The notes beneath the pieces are model-generated. The model was not told the DNA's origin and ran no database searches. It was given only the letters and a program-made list of their open reading frames with translations. Below are positions 16,490 through 26,313 of a stretch of 64,000 nucleotides of DNA, in pieces (within the stretch, counting starts at the first letter, position 1; every line of letters begins with the position of its first letter). The stretch lies in assembly GCA_016786615.1 (NCBI GenBank), contig JAEUVX010000002.1, positions 310,001 through 374,000 of the forward strand. Direction: 5' to 3'. The translations under genes and the position numbers were made by a program. This DNA is from Flavipsychrobacter sp. GTDB lineage: Bacteria; Bacteroidota; Bacteroidia; Chitinophagales; Chitinophagaceae.

Positions 16490-16990
16490 ATGATAACAGT
16501 AATAGCCGGCACCAACCGGAAAGATAGTATGACGCTGAAGGTAGCTACCCTGTATCACAGGCTGCTGTCTGAAAAGCATGATAATGTACAAATGCTGAAC
16601 CTTGAAGGAAAAGCAGTATGGGAGCGAGGCGAAGAAATGAAACAACTGGAACAAGACCTGCTGATACCGGCGGAAAAATTCGTACTGGTAATGCCCGAAT
16701 ACAATGGCAGCTTTCCCGGCATACTGAAGCTGATGATGGATAACAGCGATATACGCAAAGTATGGTGGCACAAAAAAGCCATGCTGGTAGGCGTGGCAGA
16801 CGGACGTGCCGGCAATCTGCGCGGACTGGACCATATGACCAACATACTACATTATATGCGCATGAATATTCTGTACAATAAAATACCCATCAGCCGCATA
16901 AACGAAGAAATAGGTGATAGTGGGGAAGTATTGAAACCAGCCACACTAACTGCGATTGAAACACAAATTGAAGAATTCCTGAAGTTTTAG
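16490..16990 (+). CDS. NADPH-dependent FMN reductase family protein
   Basis: A 166-residue flavodoxin-like protein. The N-terminal ITVIAGTNRKDSMTLKVA is the FMN phosphate loop and FVLVMPEYNGSFPGILKLMMD is the second FMN-binding signature of NADPH-dependent FMN/quinone reductases; ADGRAGNLRGLDHM follows. It likely reduces FMN or quinones in the cytoplasm. It is divergent from the thioredoxin operon and 4 bases before the phosphoesterase gene, so the two are probably co-transcribed. Confidence 0.9.
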   Translation: MITVIAGTNRKDSMTLKVATLYHRLLSEKHDNVQMLNLEGKAVWERGEEMKQLEQDLLIPAEKFVLVMPEYNGSFPGILKLMMDNSDIRKVWWHKKAMLVGVADGRAGNLRGLDHMTNILHYMRMNILYNKIPISRINEEIGDSGEVLKPATLTAIETQIEEFLKF

Positions 16991-16994
16991 ACTA

Positions 16995-18248
16995 ATGATA
17001 AGGCTGCTTATTTTTCTCGGTATTTTTTTGCTGGCAGAGTACTACTCTTACACAGTAGTACGCAGTGCTATGCGCACATTGCCACAAAATGCCAAAACTG
17101 TACTGACAGTAGTATATGTACTGCTGACAATCATTACATGGGCAGGCTTCTTCTCATTCAGGTTTATAGATTGGGCTAACGTACCACACCTGATACGCAA
17201 TATATACGTTGCCTTTACACTGGGTTTCATCGTAGGCAAGGCATTGATACTGATTGTAATGCTGGGCGATGAAGTACGCAGGTTCTTTGTATGGCTATGG
17301 TCTGTAATGAGCAAGCCTGCTATTGCTGCTACATCTGTGCCGGAAGTTGCAGGGAGCAGCATTACCCGTTCGATATTTATACAACGTGTGGCAATCTTAT
17401 TGGGAGGCGCTGCACTGGGCGGTTTTATGTATGGAATTACAAACAGATACAATTATAAAATACGCCGTATTCAGCTATCGCTGAAAAACCTGCCCGAGGC
17501 ATTCAGAGGAATGAAGATTGTACAGATATCAGATATACACAGCGGCAGCTTCGATAGCCATCATGCAGTATTACGTGGTGTGGAGAAGATAATGGAGGAA
17601 AAGCCAGATATGATTTTCTTTACCGGCGATCTGGTAAACAACAAAGCAGACGAGATTCAACCTTATACTGACATATTTGCAAAATTGAGTGCTCCATTGG
17701 GTGTGTACAGCATACTTGGCAACCATGACTATGGCGATTATGTACAATGGCCAACCAAAGAAGCTAAAGAAAAAAACCTGCAATGGCTGAAAGACACGCA
17801 TGGAAAAATGGGCTGGCGACTGTTGATGAATGAGCACATAGTAGTAGAAAAAGGGAGTGATAAGATAGCAGTAGTAGGCATAGAAAACTGGGGTGCTAAG
17901 GCAGGCTTCCCGAAATATGGAAAAATGGGCGATGCCTATGCAGGCCTGCAGGAGAAAAACATCCCTTTCAAAATGCTGCTATCGCACGATCCATCTCATT
18001 GGGATGCAGAAGTGCGCAATAAATACACTGATATAGACATCACTTTTGCAGGGCATACACATGGCATGCAACTGGGTGTTGAAATACCGGGACTGAAATG
18101 GAGCCCCGTTCAATACATCTATAAGAAATGGGCCGGCCTGTATCAGGAAGGTGAACAATACCTGTACGTTAACCGCGGATTTGGTTTCCTCGGCTACCCC
18201 GGCAGGTTGGGTATATTACCCGAAATAACGGTAGTGGAATTAGTTTAG
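16995..18248 (+). CDS. Membrane-anchored metallophosphoesterase
   Basis: 417 residues. The first 150 residues contain about four transmembrane helices, then a calcineurin-like phosphoesterase domain faces one side of the membrane. The metal motifs appear in order: QISDIHSGSFD, FFTGDLVNN, SILGNHDYGDY and FAGHTHGMQLG. The YaeI-like family includes UDP-2,3-diacylglucosamine or lipid-linked pyrophosphate hydrolases, but the substrate here cannot be read. The gene starts 4 bases after the FMN reductase stop, and its 3' end overlaps a small opposite-strand gene by 9 bases. Confidence 0.92.
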   Translation: MIRLLIFLGIFLLAEYYSYTVVRSAMRTLPQNAKTVLTVVYVLLTIITWAGFFSFRFIDWANVPHLIRNIYVAFTLGFIVGKALILIVMLGDEVRRFFVWLWSVMSKPAIAATSVPEVAGSSITRSIFIQRVAILLGGAALGGFMYGITNRYNYKIRRIQLSLKNLPEAFRGMKIVQISDIHSGSFDSHHAVLRGVEKIMEEKPDMIFFTGDLVNNKADEIQPYTDIFAKLSAPLGVYSILGNHDYGDYVQWPTKEAKEKNLQWLKDTHGKMGWRLLMNEHIVVEKGSDKIAVVGIENWGAKAGFPKYGKMGDAYAGLQEKNIPFKMLLSHDPSHWDAEVRNKYTDIDITFAGHTHGMQLGVEIPGLKWSPVQYIYKKWAGLYQEGEQYLYVNRGFGFLGYPGRLGILPEITVVELV

Positions 18249-18440
18249 TAACACCTTTTTGAAAAGTTGTGCCATTAATTCAGGGCGTGGTTTCATCAAA
18301 TCAGAGGCTGCTTCCTGTAAAAATGGTTTCATTTCCTGTACCAAATCTGTCAACGCATCGCTTTTAGGCTCTTTATCCAACATCACAACTGGTTTTTCGG
18401 GTGCTATTTCAGTAAGTTTCTTGAGTAAAGTTTTCTTCAT
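18240..18440 (-). CDS. Small hypothetical protein
   Basis: 66 residues, Lys/Leu-rich and helical (LTEIAPEKPVVMLD, LVQEMKPFLQEAASDLM), with no recognised family. It ends inside the last codons of the convergent phosphoesterase gene. There is an ATG and an upstream purine-poor leader, so translation is plausible but not proven. No neighbours on its strand within 1 kb. Confidence 0.5.
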   Translation of the reverse strand: MKKTLLKKLTEIAPEKPVVMLDKEPKSDALTDLVQEMKPFLQEAASDLMKPRPELMAQLFKKVLLN

Positions 18441-18581
18441 TAAGACGGCTTTTGCAAATAAAAACGGGTTAGTATTATTTTTATTGTATGTGTTGCAAAA
18501 AAATTAACACATTTCGTCTAACTTTCTGATAATTAACAACGTCTACGCATAACAAAATACCCGACGCACTGTTATAAGTAT

Positions 18582-19487
18582 ATGAAAACAATAGGCATAA
18601 CAGGCGGGACAGGGTTGGTAGGCAGGGCAATTACCCGTTTACTGGTTGACAAGGGTTATAAGGTTATTATTTTCAGCCGCACACAGCGCCCCGATACCGA
18701 ATTTATAAACTATGCACACTGGGATGCAGACAGACAAGAAATAGACATTACAGCACTACAAGCACTTGACGGGCTTATACACCTGGCAGGCGAAGGCGTT
18801 GCTGACAAACGCTGGACTACCCAACGCAAGCAACAAATATTGGAAAGCCGCACCATCGGCACATCATTTATTACATCCCGGTTAATACAACATGCCCCAC
18901 GATGTAAAACATTCGTATCTGCATCTGCAATAGGTTATTATGGCTCTGATAAAGGTGGAGAGCCATTTACAGAAACAGACAACCCTTCTTCAGACTTTCT
19001 TGGCAGCACCTGTGCAGCATGGGAGAATGCAAGCAAAGAGATTGAAGGTAAAATAAGACGCGTGCTATTGCGCATCGGCATAGTATTCAGTAACGATGCT
19101 GGTGCTTTTAAAGAATTTGTGAAACCTACGAAGTTTGGCATAGCCCCTTTGCTTGGTGGTGGGCGGCAAATCATCAGTTGGATACATATATATGACATGG
19201 CTGCTATGTTTGTATATGCTCTGGAAAACGAAGCAATAAATGGTATATACAATGGTGTAGCGCCTGCACCTGTTATGCAAAAGCTGCTGATGCATACTAT
19301 AAGGCATTACAAAAGCTGGTTTATCATACCCTTGCCTGTACCTTCATTCGTACTGAAAATAATGTTAGGTGAAATGAGCGTAGAGGTATTGAAAAGTGCT
19401 ACTGTAAGCTGCACTAAAATAGAAAATGCCGGCTTCAGGTTTCAATATCCGACTATTGGCAAGGCTGTTGCACAACTATTGAGCTAA
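18582..19487 (+). CDS. TIGR01777 family NAD-binding epimerase (YfcH-like)
   Basis: A 301-residue atypical short-chain dehydrogenase. The Rossmann motif is GITGGTGLVGRAITR (residues 5-19); FVSASAIGYYG carries the YG variant of the active site, and RRVLLRIGIVFSNDAGAF and ISWIHIYDMAAMF are family signatures. The last 50 residues match the DUF1731 cap (LPVPSFVLKIMLGEMSVEVL). The substrate is unknown. It stands alone between two opposite-strand genes. Confidence 0.93.
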   Translation: MKTIGITGGTGLVGRAITRLLVDKGYKVIIFSRTQRPDTEFINYAHWDADRQEIDITALQALDGLIHLAGEGVADKRWTTQRKQQILESRTIGTSFITSRLIQHAPRCKTFVSASAIGYYGSDKGGEPFTETDNPSSDFLGSTCAAWENASKEIEGKIRRVLLRIGIVFSNDAGAFKEFVKPTKFGIAPLLGGGRQIISWIHIYDMAAMFVYALENEAINGIYNGVAPAPVMQKLLMHTIRHYKSWFIIPLPVPSFVLKIMLGEMSVEVLKSATVSCTKIENAGFRFQYPTIGKAVAQLLS

Positions 19488-19491
19488 AAAA

Positions 19492-20475
19492 CTACATCAA
19501 TATCAGATTGGTAGGTGTTATTGGTTGTGGCAAATCTTTCTCATCCAGCATATCGCGCAGGTCGATTTCTATTGTACGGCTGAGAGCAGATATCGGCACG
19601 TCGTTGGCATTACCCTCAAACGGATTTTCTGTAGCCTCTCCTACTTTTTCCATTGTAGTGAATATCCATGTTACCACAAGGCTGAAAGGTACATTGAGCC
19701 AAATAAAATACTCACCCATTTTATGAAACTCATTGAGCAAACCAAACGGAACTACAAAAACAAATATCTTGATAAAGAACAGGTTGATAGATGCGAACTG
19801 TCGCGGGTAGGGGAAGTTTTTGATACGCTCGCATTTGCCCTGTTGCTCATACAAGTTTACCAACATATTCTCCATTTCAATGTAGTTGAGTGAGCCAAGC
19901 TGCCCTTGCTGCTGCAATGTTTTTAGATGAGCAGATTGCATAGCTATCAATTGTGCAGCACGGTTCTTTTTAGTCAGTATATATTCCTCATCTTCCAGTG
20001 AAAGGTATTTTTTCAACTCTTCTTCCAGTGTAGTCAGTTCTTCGGGCACTACTATATATTTTTTGTATTCGCGATTGTAGTTCTTGGTCATGTTCTCCCA
20101 AGCACGTGGTTCGCGGAGTTGATAGCGCAATGCCGTAAGCCATGCTATGTGGCGGTATATGAGTATCCGCTGCGCTTCTTTATCGGCCACAAAATCTCGT
20201 GCCATGATGCCCCATGCACGGCTACTGTTTACTATCGCACCATATATCTGTCTTGCTTCCCACAAACGATTATATGTCTGTGTATTTTTGAAACCAACCA
20301 GAAAGGCAGCAGCAGTGCCAATCAATGCTATAGGTACCCAGGGTATGGCCAGCCATTCACAACCAAATATTGCATAAAGTATTGTAGGTGTAGCTGAAAT
20401 AGCCAGGAGTTTATAAATTTCTCTCCTTGTCCAGTATACGAACTCAGATAGTGTGTAATGATTACCTGTATGCAT
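19492..20475 (-). CDS. Bestrophin-family ion channel
   Basis: 327 residues. The characteristic IWLALRYQLR-type segment (HIAWLTALRYQLREPRAW), the N-terminal helix with LVGFKNTQTYNRLWEARQIYGAIVNSSRAW and the late PFSLVVTWIFTTMEKVGEATENPFEGNANDVPI segment are typical of bacterial bestrophin-like pentameric channels of the plasma membrane; the NPFxG-like loop precedes the conserved acidic patch. Ion selectivity in bacteria is often cationic but cannot be told here. It ends 5 bases from the convergent epimerase. Confidence 0.92.
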   Translation of the reverse strand: MHTGNHYTLSEFVYWTRREIYKLLAISATPTILYAIFGCEWLAIPWVPIALIGTAAAFLVGFKNTQTYNRLWEARQIYGAIVNSSRAWGIMARDFVADKEAQRILIYRHIAWLTALRYQLREPRAWENMTKNYNREYKKYIVVPEELTTLEEELKKYLSLEDEEYILTKKNRAAQLIAMQSAHLKTLQQQGQLGSLNYIEMENMLVNLYEQQGKCERIKNFPYPRQFASINLFFIKIFVFVVPFGLLNEFHKMGEYFIWLNVPFSLVVTWIFTTMEKVGEATENPFEGNANDVPISALSRTIEIDLRDMLDEKDLPQPITPTNLILM

Positions 20476-20572
20476 GGTTATTCTCGTATTTTATTAGTCG
20501 CAGAAAGCACCTGAAACAAATCCGGCTTATGTATATAATGATACTAAAGTAGCACCGTATATACAATACGTT

Positions 20573-21778
20573 TTATTTATAAGCATAATCACTGAGATAA
20601 TCATAGTCGGACGTAAGTTTGCCATTTTCACAGATTGTAGCTCGACGTATAATATCGCTATTACCACTAAGCAGTTCTTTCAACACAAACTTTTCGAAGT
20701 GTGCACCGAAATATTGCGATGCATCACGTGGCAGCTCATTAGGAAGGTTATCTACCGCCATTACATCTATTATGTTTTTTGTATTCTGAAAAGCCGCCAC
20801 TTTTTGTCCTGTCTTACGGTCTATACCATATACAGGATCTGCAATGGTGGATGCGCCTACATTGATAGGCACAGAGCCATCAATATCGCAGGTGATATCT
20901 GCCACTACACTTACACGCCAATCATTGCGTAAGATGTCTTGTTTTTCAAACAGCCTGGCAATTTTCGCATCCCAGTAAATGCCATTCATCAATATATCTG
21001 TTTGTGGTATGTACTTTGTAAAGAGACATTTATATGCTTCGGGGTGTGCATGAAAATCGTCTCTGGAAAACAGGTCATTATCTTTGCGTGCATACAAATC
21101 GCCTCCTTTCAGATGTGTATACACCGGGTAGTCGTATTGATGTGTTAAGAAATCTTCGGGCTCAACGGATTCGATATCGAAATGCGTCATCACCTCTATG
21201 ATACCACTTGCTACCTTGCCAGAACCTGTTACTACAATCTTGATATTCGGCAGTTTGACCTGCTCGTATGCACGCAACAAATCTGCAAAACAACTTACAT
21301 TGTGCGCAGCGGGTAAGTTATATAAGCCGAACTTTTGTCCGTAGGTGAGCAAGCCATTATGTGCACCAACCACACCTGCGTAGTAGCCAAAACCCAATAT
21401 GCGCTGCTCGTCTATATGTGTAAGGCATTCATAGTCTATCATACGGATGCGTTTTTCTATAAGCGCGTGCATCAGTTTTTGATTATATGGTTGTTTCTTT
21501 TTGGTGTGAGAGAAGAAAAAATACGTCTTATCGGGTATCAGGTCTTCTACCCTTACTTCTTTAATACCCAGGAGCACATCGCAATTGCTGAGGTCTTGCT
21601 GCATAGGAATGCCCGCAGCAACGTAGTCAGCATCCGGAATACACCTATCAGGAGATGGCTCTGCAACTATCTGCAAACCGGGGTGTTTCTGCATTATCTG
21701 CATACATTGCTGTGGTGTCAGTGCTACACGGGTATCAGCAGGCGATTTCCTCTCGCGTATCAAACCTATACGAATCAT
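20573..21778 (-). CDS. Alanine dehydrogenase / saccharopine dehydrogenase-like NAD(P)-dependent oxidoreductase
   Basis: 401 residues. The N-terminal IRIGLIRERKSPADTRVALTP is the AlaDH/PNT signature; KIVVTGSGKVASGIIEVM (about residues 180-197) is the nucleotide-binding GxGxxxxG turn; VSVVADITCDIDGSVPIN is a conserved acidic loop of lysine-forming saccharopine dehydrogenases. This suggests an amino-acid dehydrogenase with 2-oxoacid substrate, but whether it makes lysine, saccharopine or another product is open. It lies 97 bases upstream of the bestrophin gene on the same strand and is divergent from hscB. Confidence 0.82.
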   Translation of the reverse strand: MIRIGLIRERKSPADTRVALTPQQCMQIMQKHPGLQIVAEPSPDRCIPDADYVAAGIPMQQDLSNCDVLLGIKEVRVEDLIPDKTYFFFSHTKKKQPYNQKLMHALIEKRIRMIDYECLTHIDEQRILGFGYYAGVVGAHNGLLTYGQKFGLYNLPAAHNVSCFADLLRAYEQVKLPNIKIVVTGSGKVASGIIEVMTHFDIESVEPEDFLTHQYDYPVYTHLKGGDLYARKDNDLFSRDDFHAHPEAYKCLFTKYIPQTDILMNGIYWDAKIARLFEKQDILRNDWRVSVVADITCDIDGSVPINVGASTIADPVYGIDRKTGQKVAAFQNTKNIIDVMAVDNLPNELPRDASQYFGAHFEKFVLKELLSGNSDIIRRATICENGKLTSDYDYLSDYAYK

Positions 21779-21825
21779 CTTACTTACATTTGTACACTCA
21801 AAGATAACATACTGATTATTGCCAC

Positions 21826-22356
21826 ATGGTCAACTATTTTGAATTATATGAATTACCAGTAAGCTTCAGCCCGGATGCTACGGCTGTGAAAAAGAAGTTT
21901 TATGAACTGAGCCGCATGTACCACCCTGACAGGTTTACACTGACAGATGATAACAGCCGCGCTGAAGCACTACGTATGGCTGCCATCAATAACGACGCCT
22001 ATAAAGTGCTGCAAAATGCAGATGCTACCATGTCATATATTTTAAAAATAAATGAACTATTGACTAATGAAGAAAAATATAACCTGCCACCAGACTTCTT
22101 AATGGAGATGATGGACCTGAATGAGAGCATCAGTGAATATGAAATGGACCCTGAAAATGAGACTTATAAAAATGATGCCCATAATATGCTGAATGCGCAG
22201 TTGGAAGCATGGGAGGCTGATGTGCAACCTCTTACAGAACAGTTTGAAAAAGGCAACACATCAAAAGAATTACTACTGCAAATAAAAGATTATTACTTCC
22301 GTAAAAAATATTTGTTGCGGATTTTAGAAAGAATAAATACATTTGCAACCCGCTGA
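21826..22356 (+). CDS. hscB: Fe-S protein assembly co-chaperone HscB
   Basis: A 176-residue J-domain protein that brings the scaffold IscU to the Hsp70 HscA during iron-sulfur cluster transfer. The J-domain occupies residues 1-75 with the HPD motif at residues 33-35 (RMYHPDRF), and the C-terminal HSCB helical domain (about residues 90-175) is present. No other isc or suf genes are adjacent. The stop is 8 bases from tRNA-Leu. Confidence 0.93.
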   Translation: MVNYFELYELPVSFSPDATAVKKKFYELSRMYHPDRFTLTDDNSRAEALRMAAINNDAYKVLQNADATMSYILKINELLTNEEKYNLPPDFLMEMMDLNESISEYEMDPENETYKNDAHNMLNAQLEAWEADVQPLTEQFEKGNTSKELLLQIKDYYFRKKYLLRILERINTFATR

Positions 22357-22364
22357 ACAAGCAC

Positions 22365-22448
22365 GCCCAGATGGCGGAATTGGTAGACGCGCTAGACTCA
22401 AAATCTGGTTTTCGCAAGGGAGTGCAGGTTCGATTCCTGTTCTGGGCA
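22365..22448 (+). tRNA. tRNA-Leu(CAA)
   Basis: The 7-bp acceptor stem GCCCAGA / TCTGGGC encloses a D-arm, anticodon stem CTAGA/TCTGG with loop CTCAAAA (anticodon CAA, reads TTG), a long variable arm (GGTTTTCGCAAGGGAGT region, class II as expected for Leu) and a T-arm with GGTTCGATTCC. CCA is not encoded. The accessory Dnd island begins right after it, so this tRNA is the probable historic attachment site. Confidence 0.95.
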
Positions 22449-22459
22449 CACTGAAAATG

Positions 22460-22496
22460 AAGCAGTTATGAATTAAACTTCATAACTGCTTTTTTC
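22460..22496 (+). terminator. Terminator of tRNA-Leu
   Basis: A perfect 13-bp inverted repeat AAGCAGTTATGAA / TTCATAACTGCTT (22460-22472 and 22479-22491), loop TTAAAC, followed by TTTTC. Confidence 0.88.
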
Positions 22497-22896
22497 TTTG
22501 GTACAACATAGGTACAACATTTCAAGGGATTCGATTATGCGTATAACAAGGATGTGTTCTAATTACATCAGGTAATTATTGACGGATGGAACAAGTAACA
22601 CTTTCGCGCGAGCAATTATACATCTCGTGCGGACAAGTTAATCAGGGTATAGAATGTTTATGCTTCATAAGCATTCATCAAAGGGGGTATATAATTAGAC
22701 TAATCAGGGAATAGAAGGATTTTACCAATCTTAAGGCTTTAGTTGATACGTGTTCAGATAAGTATCACATCAAACACAACAGGAGACTTGACCCGGAACG
22801 AGAATAATCACGTCTATTCTTAGTAAATTGAGCCATTTTTCATACTTTGGATAAAATCCGTTTTAAAAAGATATAATATAATATCGCCTGTGTAAC
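22497..22896. other. Island junction region with degraded sequence
   Basis: A 400-base interval between the tRNA terminator and dndC. It holds a near-direct repeat GGTACAACATAGGTACAAC (22500-22518) next to the tRNA and a 43-codon open frame at 22586-22717 starting MEQVTLSREQLY, which could be the truncated start of an older gene. The last 100 bases are very AT-rich and should hold the dnd promoter, but I see no consensus. No tRNA 3'-end duplicate was found here. Confidence 0.5.
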
Positions 22897-24210
22897 ATGT
22901 CATTGAATTTACTATATCTAGAAAATGAGATTATAGATCAGTATTTGTACGATGAGAATCCCGAAAGACCTTGGATAATTGGTTTTAGTGGGGGGAAGGA
23001 TTCAACAATGCTCTTACAAATAGTCTGGAATGCTTTAACCAGAATTGATCCGATACTACTTACCAGACAAGTGTATGTCGTTTGCAATGACACTTTAGTT
23101 GAGAATCCAAGAATCGTGAAGTTTATCGATGCGACTTTAAAGAGGATTCAGAAGGCCGCTGCAAAACAGTCCATCCCAATTACAGTAGAACAGACAATGC
23201 CTAAACTTGACGATTCATTTTGGGTACGATTAATTGGATTAGGCTATCCGGCTCCGAATAAATTTTACAGATGGTGTACTGACCGTTTGAAGATTAATCC
23301 TACTACACGATTTATTACTGAGAAAATTAGTGAACGAGGCGAAGCGATCATTTTATTAGGTACAAGGTCAGCAGAAAGTTCTACAAGGGCTGCCTCAATA
23401 AAGAAACATGAGGTAAAAGGTCAAAGATTGCGAAAGCACATCCTTCCCAATGCCTATGTGTTTGCTCCTATTAAAGACGTTACGACTAATGAAGTGTGGC
23501 AATACTTAAATCAAGTTCCACCACCATGGGGTGGAACTCACAAAGAGTTAGTAACGTTATATAGAAATGCTAATGCCGGGGATTGTCCTTTGGTAATTGA
23601 CACTACAACACCAAGTTGTGGACAGAGTAGATTCGGATGCTGGGTTTGTACAGTTGTCAACAAAGACAAAAGTATGGAGGGACTTATAGAAAACGGCGAT
23701 GACTGGATGGAGCCACTCAGTGATATAAGAAACTTTTTAGTAGAGACGAGAGATAATCCAGAAGTGTATAGAGAAAAAAGAAGGAGAGATGGTTCTATCA
23801 AAGAGGAAATGTGGGGTCCTTATAAATTTGAAACCAGAGTAGAAATTTTAAGGCGAATTCTCAAAGCACAGAAAGCACTCGAAGAAACTGAAGGAATAGA
23901 ACTAATCACGCATCAGGAAATGGTCATTATTCAATACCACTGGTTTAGAGATTGTTTCTTTAGGACCAAGGTTTCTGACATCTACAATAAAGTATACAAA
24001 ACTCAACTTGATATGAGTAAACACGATGAAAAGTTCAAAAAAGAAACAGATTTGCTGAAAAAATCTTGTAAAAAAGACCCTCAAGATTTTGAGCTAATAC
24101 AGGATTTACTAGCCCTACAAAAAACAAAAACTCTCATGATAAGAAAGAGAGGTTTACAAAATGATATTGAAAACCGTCTAGAGCAATTTCTTAAAGACAG
24201 TAAAAGCTAG
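22897..24210 (+). CDS. dndC: DNA phosphorothioation sulfurtransferase DndC
   Basis: 437 residues of the PAPS reductase-like, PP-loop ATP pyrophosphatase family. The PP-loop SGGKDS is at residues 31-36. Cysteines fitting the 4Fe-4S site are C127 (YRWCTDR), C230 (AGDCPLV), C241 (PSCGQ), C248 and C251 (GCWVC). DndC receives sulfur from DndA and works with DndD and DndE to replace a non-bridging oxygen of the DNA backbone by sulfur. It is 7 bases ahead of dndD; the four plus-strand genes that follow are one operon. The assignment rests on motifs and the neighbouring dnd genes. Confidence 0.93.
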   Translation: MSLNLLYLENEIIDQYLYDENPERPWIIGFSGGKDSTMLLQIVWNALTRIDPILLTRQVYVVCNDTLVENPRIVKFIDATLKRIQKAAAKQSIPITVEQTMPKLDDSFWVRLIGLGYPAPNKFYRWCTDRLKINPTTRFITEKISERGEAIILLGTRSAESSTRAASIKKHEVKGQRLRKHILPNAYVFAPIKDVTTNEVWQYLNQVPPPWGGTHKELVTLYRNANAGDCPLVIDTTTPSCGQSRFGCWVCTVVNKDKSMEGLIENGDDWMEPLSDIRNFLVETRDNPEVYREKRRRDGSIKEEMWGPYKFETRVEILRRILKAQKALEETEGIELITHQEMVIIQYHWFRDCFFRTKVSDIYNKVYKTQLDMSKHDEKFKKETDLLKKSCKKDPQDFELIQDLLALQKTKTLMIRKRGLQNDIENRLEQFLKDSKS

Positions 24211-24216
24211 CCCCAA

Positions 24217-26313
24217 ATGACGATCAAGGAAATAGAGTTATATAATTATCGGATTTATAAAGACTCGAACAAAATCGATTTGACTACTACTAACGGAAAA
24301 AATATTTTTATCGTTAGCGGAAGGAATGGCTTTGGTAAAACTACGTTTTTGATGTCAATGGTATGGTGTATGTATGGCAAGAACATGCAAGAAGTTGACG
24401 ATCTATACAAAAAAGAAATTGCGGATCAAGGAGGATACAGTAAATACATCACCAACTCTTTAAATCGTTTAGCTCGTTCAGAAGGTGAGTCAAAGTTTCA
24501 TGTATCAATTACCTTCACAAACGTAAATATCCCGGAAGTTCCTTGCAAGGAAATTGTCGTCACGCGAAGTTTCAATGTAATATCAGGGATGACCGATGAA
24601 GTTGAGATTCTTATTGATGGCTACCCAAGCGAACTGGCTAAGGAAGTTGGTCAGGAGATATTTATTAGAGATTTTATCTTGCCGATTGAGATTGCAAAGT
24701 TCTTTTTCTTCGATGCTGAGAAGATTGTTACGCTTGCCGAAGTAAATACTGCCGAGCAAAGGAGAAACCTTAGCTTGGCATATTCTGAAGTTTTGGGAAT
24801 AAAGAAATACGAAGACCTAAAACATGAGCTTGAAAATCTCCAACTCAAACTTAGGCAGGAATCTGCCAGTGCAAAGGAAAGAGAGTTACTTATTGACTTA
24901 CAAGCGGATGTTAAAAAATTCGAGGAGCGTATCAAGGAAAATTCACGATTGATTGAAGAGCATTCCGAAAAAAAGAATGAAAAAAACAAGGACTCTCGCG
25001 ATATTCAAGAGAAGCTTATAAAGGCTGGCAGCCTAATATCTCTTGAGGAACTTGAAATATTACGGAAGCGTTCAGATGAATTAATTCAAAAACAGGATGA
25101 AATCCAGAAGGAGTTAAAGGACTCATTTGAGATAATCCCCTTCGCAATTGCCGGTGAAAAGTTTCTGGAAGTCGCAAGGCAACTTGATAATGAGGCAAAT
25201 TTTAAATCTGCTCAATTTAAAGACGAAAATGTCAGAGGCGTAACTAATCGCATTTTGACTGATCTTCTGAACATACCCAAACCCAATGAATTAGCAATTG
25301 ACCATAATGTTCATGATTTCTATGCTACCGCTTTCAAAGAATTAATTAGAAAACATTTCTTTGCTGATACACCGGAATTGCCAGTTGAATTTAAAGTTAT
25401 TCATGAATTCTCGGACTCTGAAAGAAATGAGTTAAACGCATTAATAAGCAATATCCGACTTTCTTTCAGAGAGTCATTTAAACGTTTGAATGGAGATTAT
25501 AATCAGACCAGGAATGAGTTAAACTCCATACGTCGGAAAATTAAAGATGCAGAAGCCAATCAAGAAGACCCTATCATTGAAAGCTATAGGAAACGTAAGG
25601 AAGAACTAGATAAAGAAATAATTCGGATTGAAGATACAATACGATCTCTTGACAGGGAAATTGGTGAGTTCACAAATGAAAAAACACAAAGAGGAAAGAA
25701 AATTGAAGAACTTTCTCAGAAACTCAATGTATCTGCCGCTAACAAACACAAGGATGAAACCGCAAGTCGCCTAATTTCGAATTTGAAAGATTTTATCGCC
25801 AAATTCAAAGTGGAGAAAAAGAAATCCCTGGAAGAACAGATTCTGAAAGGCTTAGAAACTCTTATGCACAAGAAGGGCTTTATCAAAAAGGTAGATGTAG
25901 AAATTATTGGTGACGATATTGATATAGTGCTTAAAAATAATCGCGGGGAAGAAATCAGAAAGGAAACACTTTCAAAGGGTGAACAACAGATGTACGCAAC
26001 TGCACTTTTGAGAGGCTTAGTAGAAGAATCAGACATTCAATTCCCAGTTTTCATTGATTCACCGATGCAAAAATTTGACGAACAACATTCCGAAAATATT
26101 GTCAAATATTTTTATCCTAATATCTCTGAACAGGTAGTAATCTTCCCACTTATAAACAAGGAGCTTACTGCAAAAGAATATAATATTTTGTCTGGCTCGA
26201 TTGCTCAAACGTTTCTTATAAACAATCTTCACGAAGACAAATCTGAATTTATGAAGATAGCGCCGAAGGACTTTTTGAAAACTTATAATAAGATGTACAA
26301 TAATGCTGATTAA
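24217..26313 (+). CDS. dndD: DNA phosphorothioation ATPase DndD
   Basis: A 698-residue SMC/Rad50-like ATPase. Walker A is GRNGFGKTT (residues 35-43). The middle, about residues 200-560, is coiled coil interrupted near 300-400. The ABC signature region LSKGEQQMYATALLRGL and the Walker B strand VFIDSPMQKFDEQHSENIV are near the C-terminus. In Dnd systems it nicks or opens DNA for sulfur insertion, using ATP. Its stop overlaps the start of the dndE-fusion gene by 11 bases, which suggests coupled translation. Confidence 0.93.
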   Translation: MTIKEIELYNYRIYKDSNKIDLTTTNGKNIFIVSGRNGFGKTTFLMSMVWCMYGKNMQEVDDLYKKEIADQGGYSKYITNSLNRLARSEGESKFHVSITFTNVNIPEVPCKEIVVTRSFNVISGMTDEVEILIDGYPSELAKEVGQEIFIRDFILPIEIAKFFFFDAEKIVTLAEVNTAEQRRNLSLAYSEVLGIKKYEDLKHELENLQLKLRQESASAKERELLIDLQADVKKFEERIKENSRLIEEHSEKKNEKNKDSRDIQEKLIKAGSLISLEELEILRKRSDELIQKQDEIQKELKDSFEIIPFAIAGEKFLEVARQLDNEANFKSAQFKDENVRGVTNRILTDLLNIPKPNELAIDHNVHDFYATAFKELIRKHFFADTPELPVEFKVIHEFSDSERNELNALISNIRLSFRESFKRLNGDYNQTRNELNSIRRKIKDAEANQEDPIIESYRKRKEELDKEIIRIEDTIRSLDREIGEFTNEKTQRGKKIEELSQKLNVSAANKHKDETASRLISNLKDFIAKFKVEKKKSLEEQILKGLETLMHKKGFIKKVDVEIIGDDIDIVLKNNRGEEIRKETLSKGEQQMYATALLRGLVEESDIQFPVFIDSPMQKFDEQHSENIVKYFYPNISEQVVIFPLINKELTAKEYNILSGSIAQTFLINNLHEDKSEFMKIAPKDFLKTYNKMYNNAD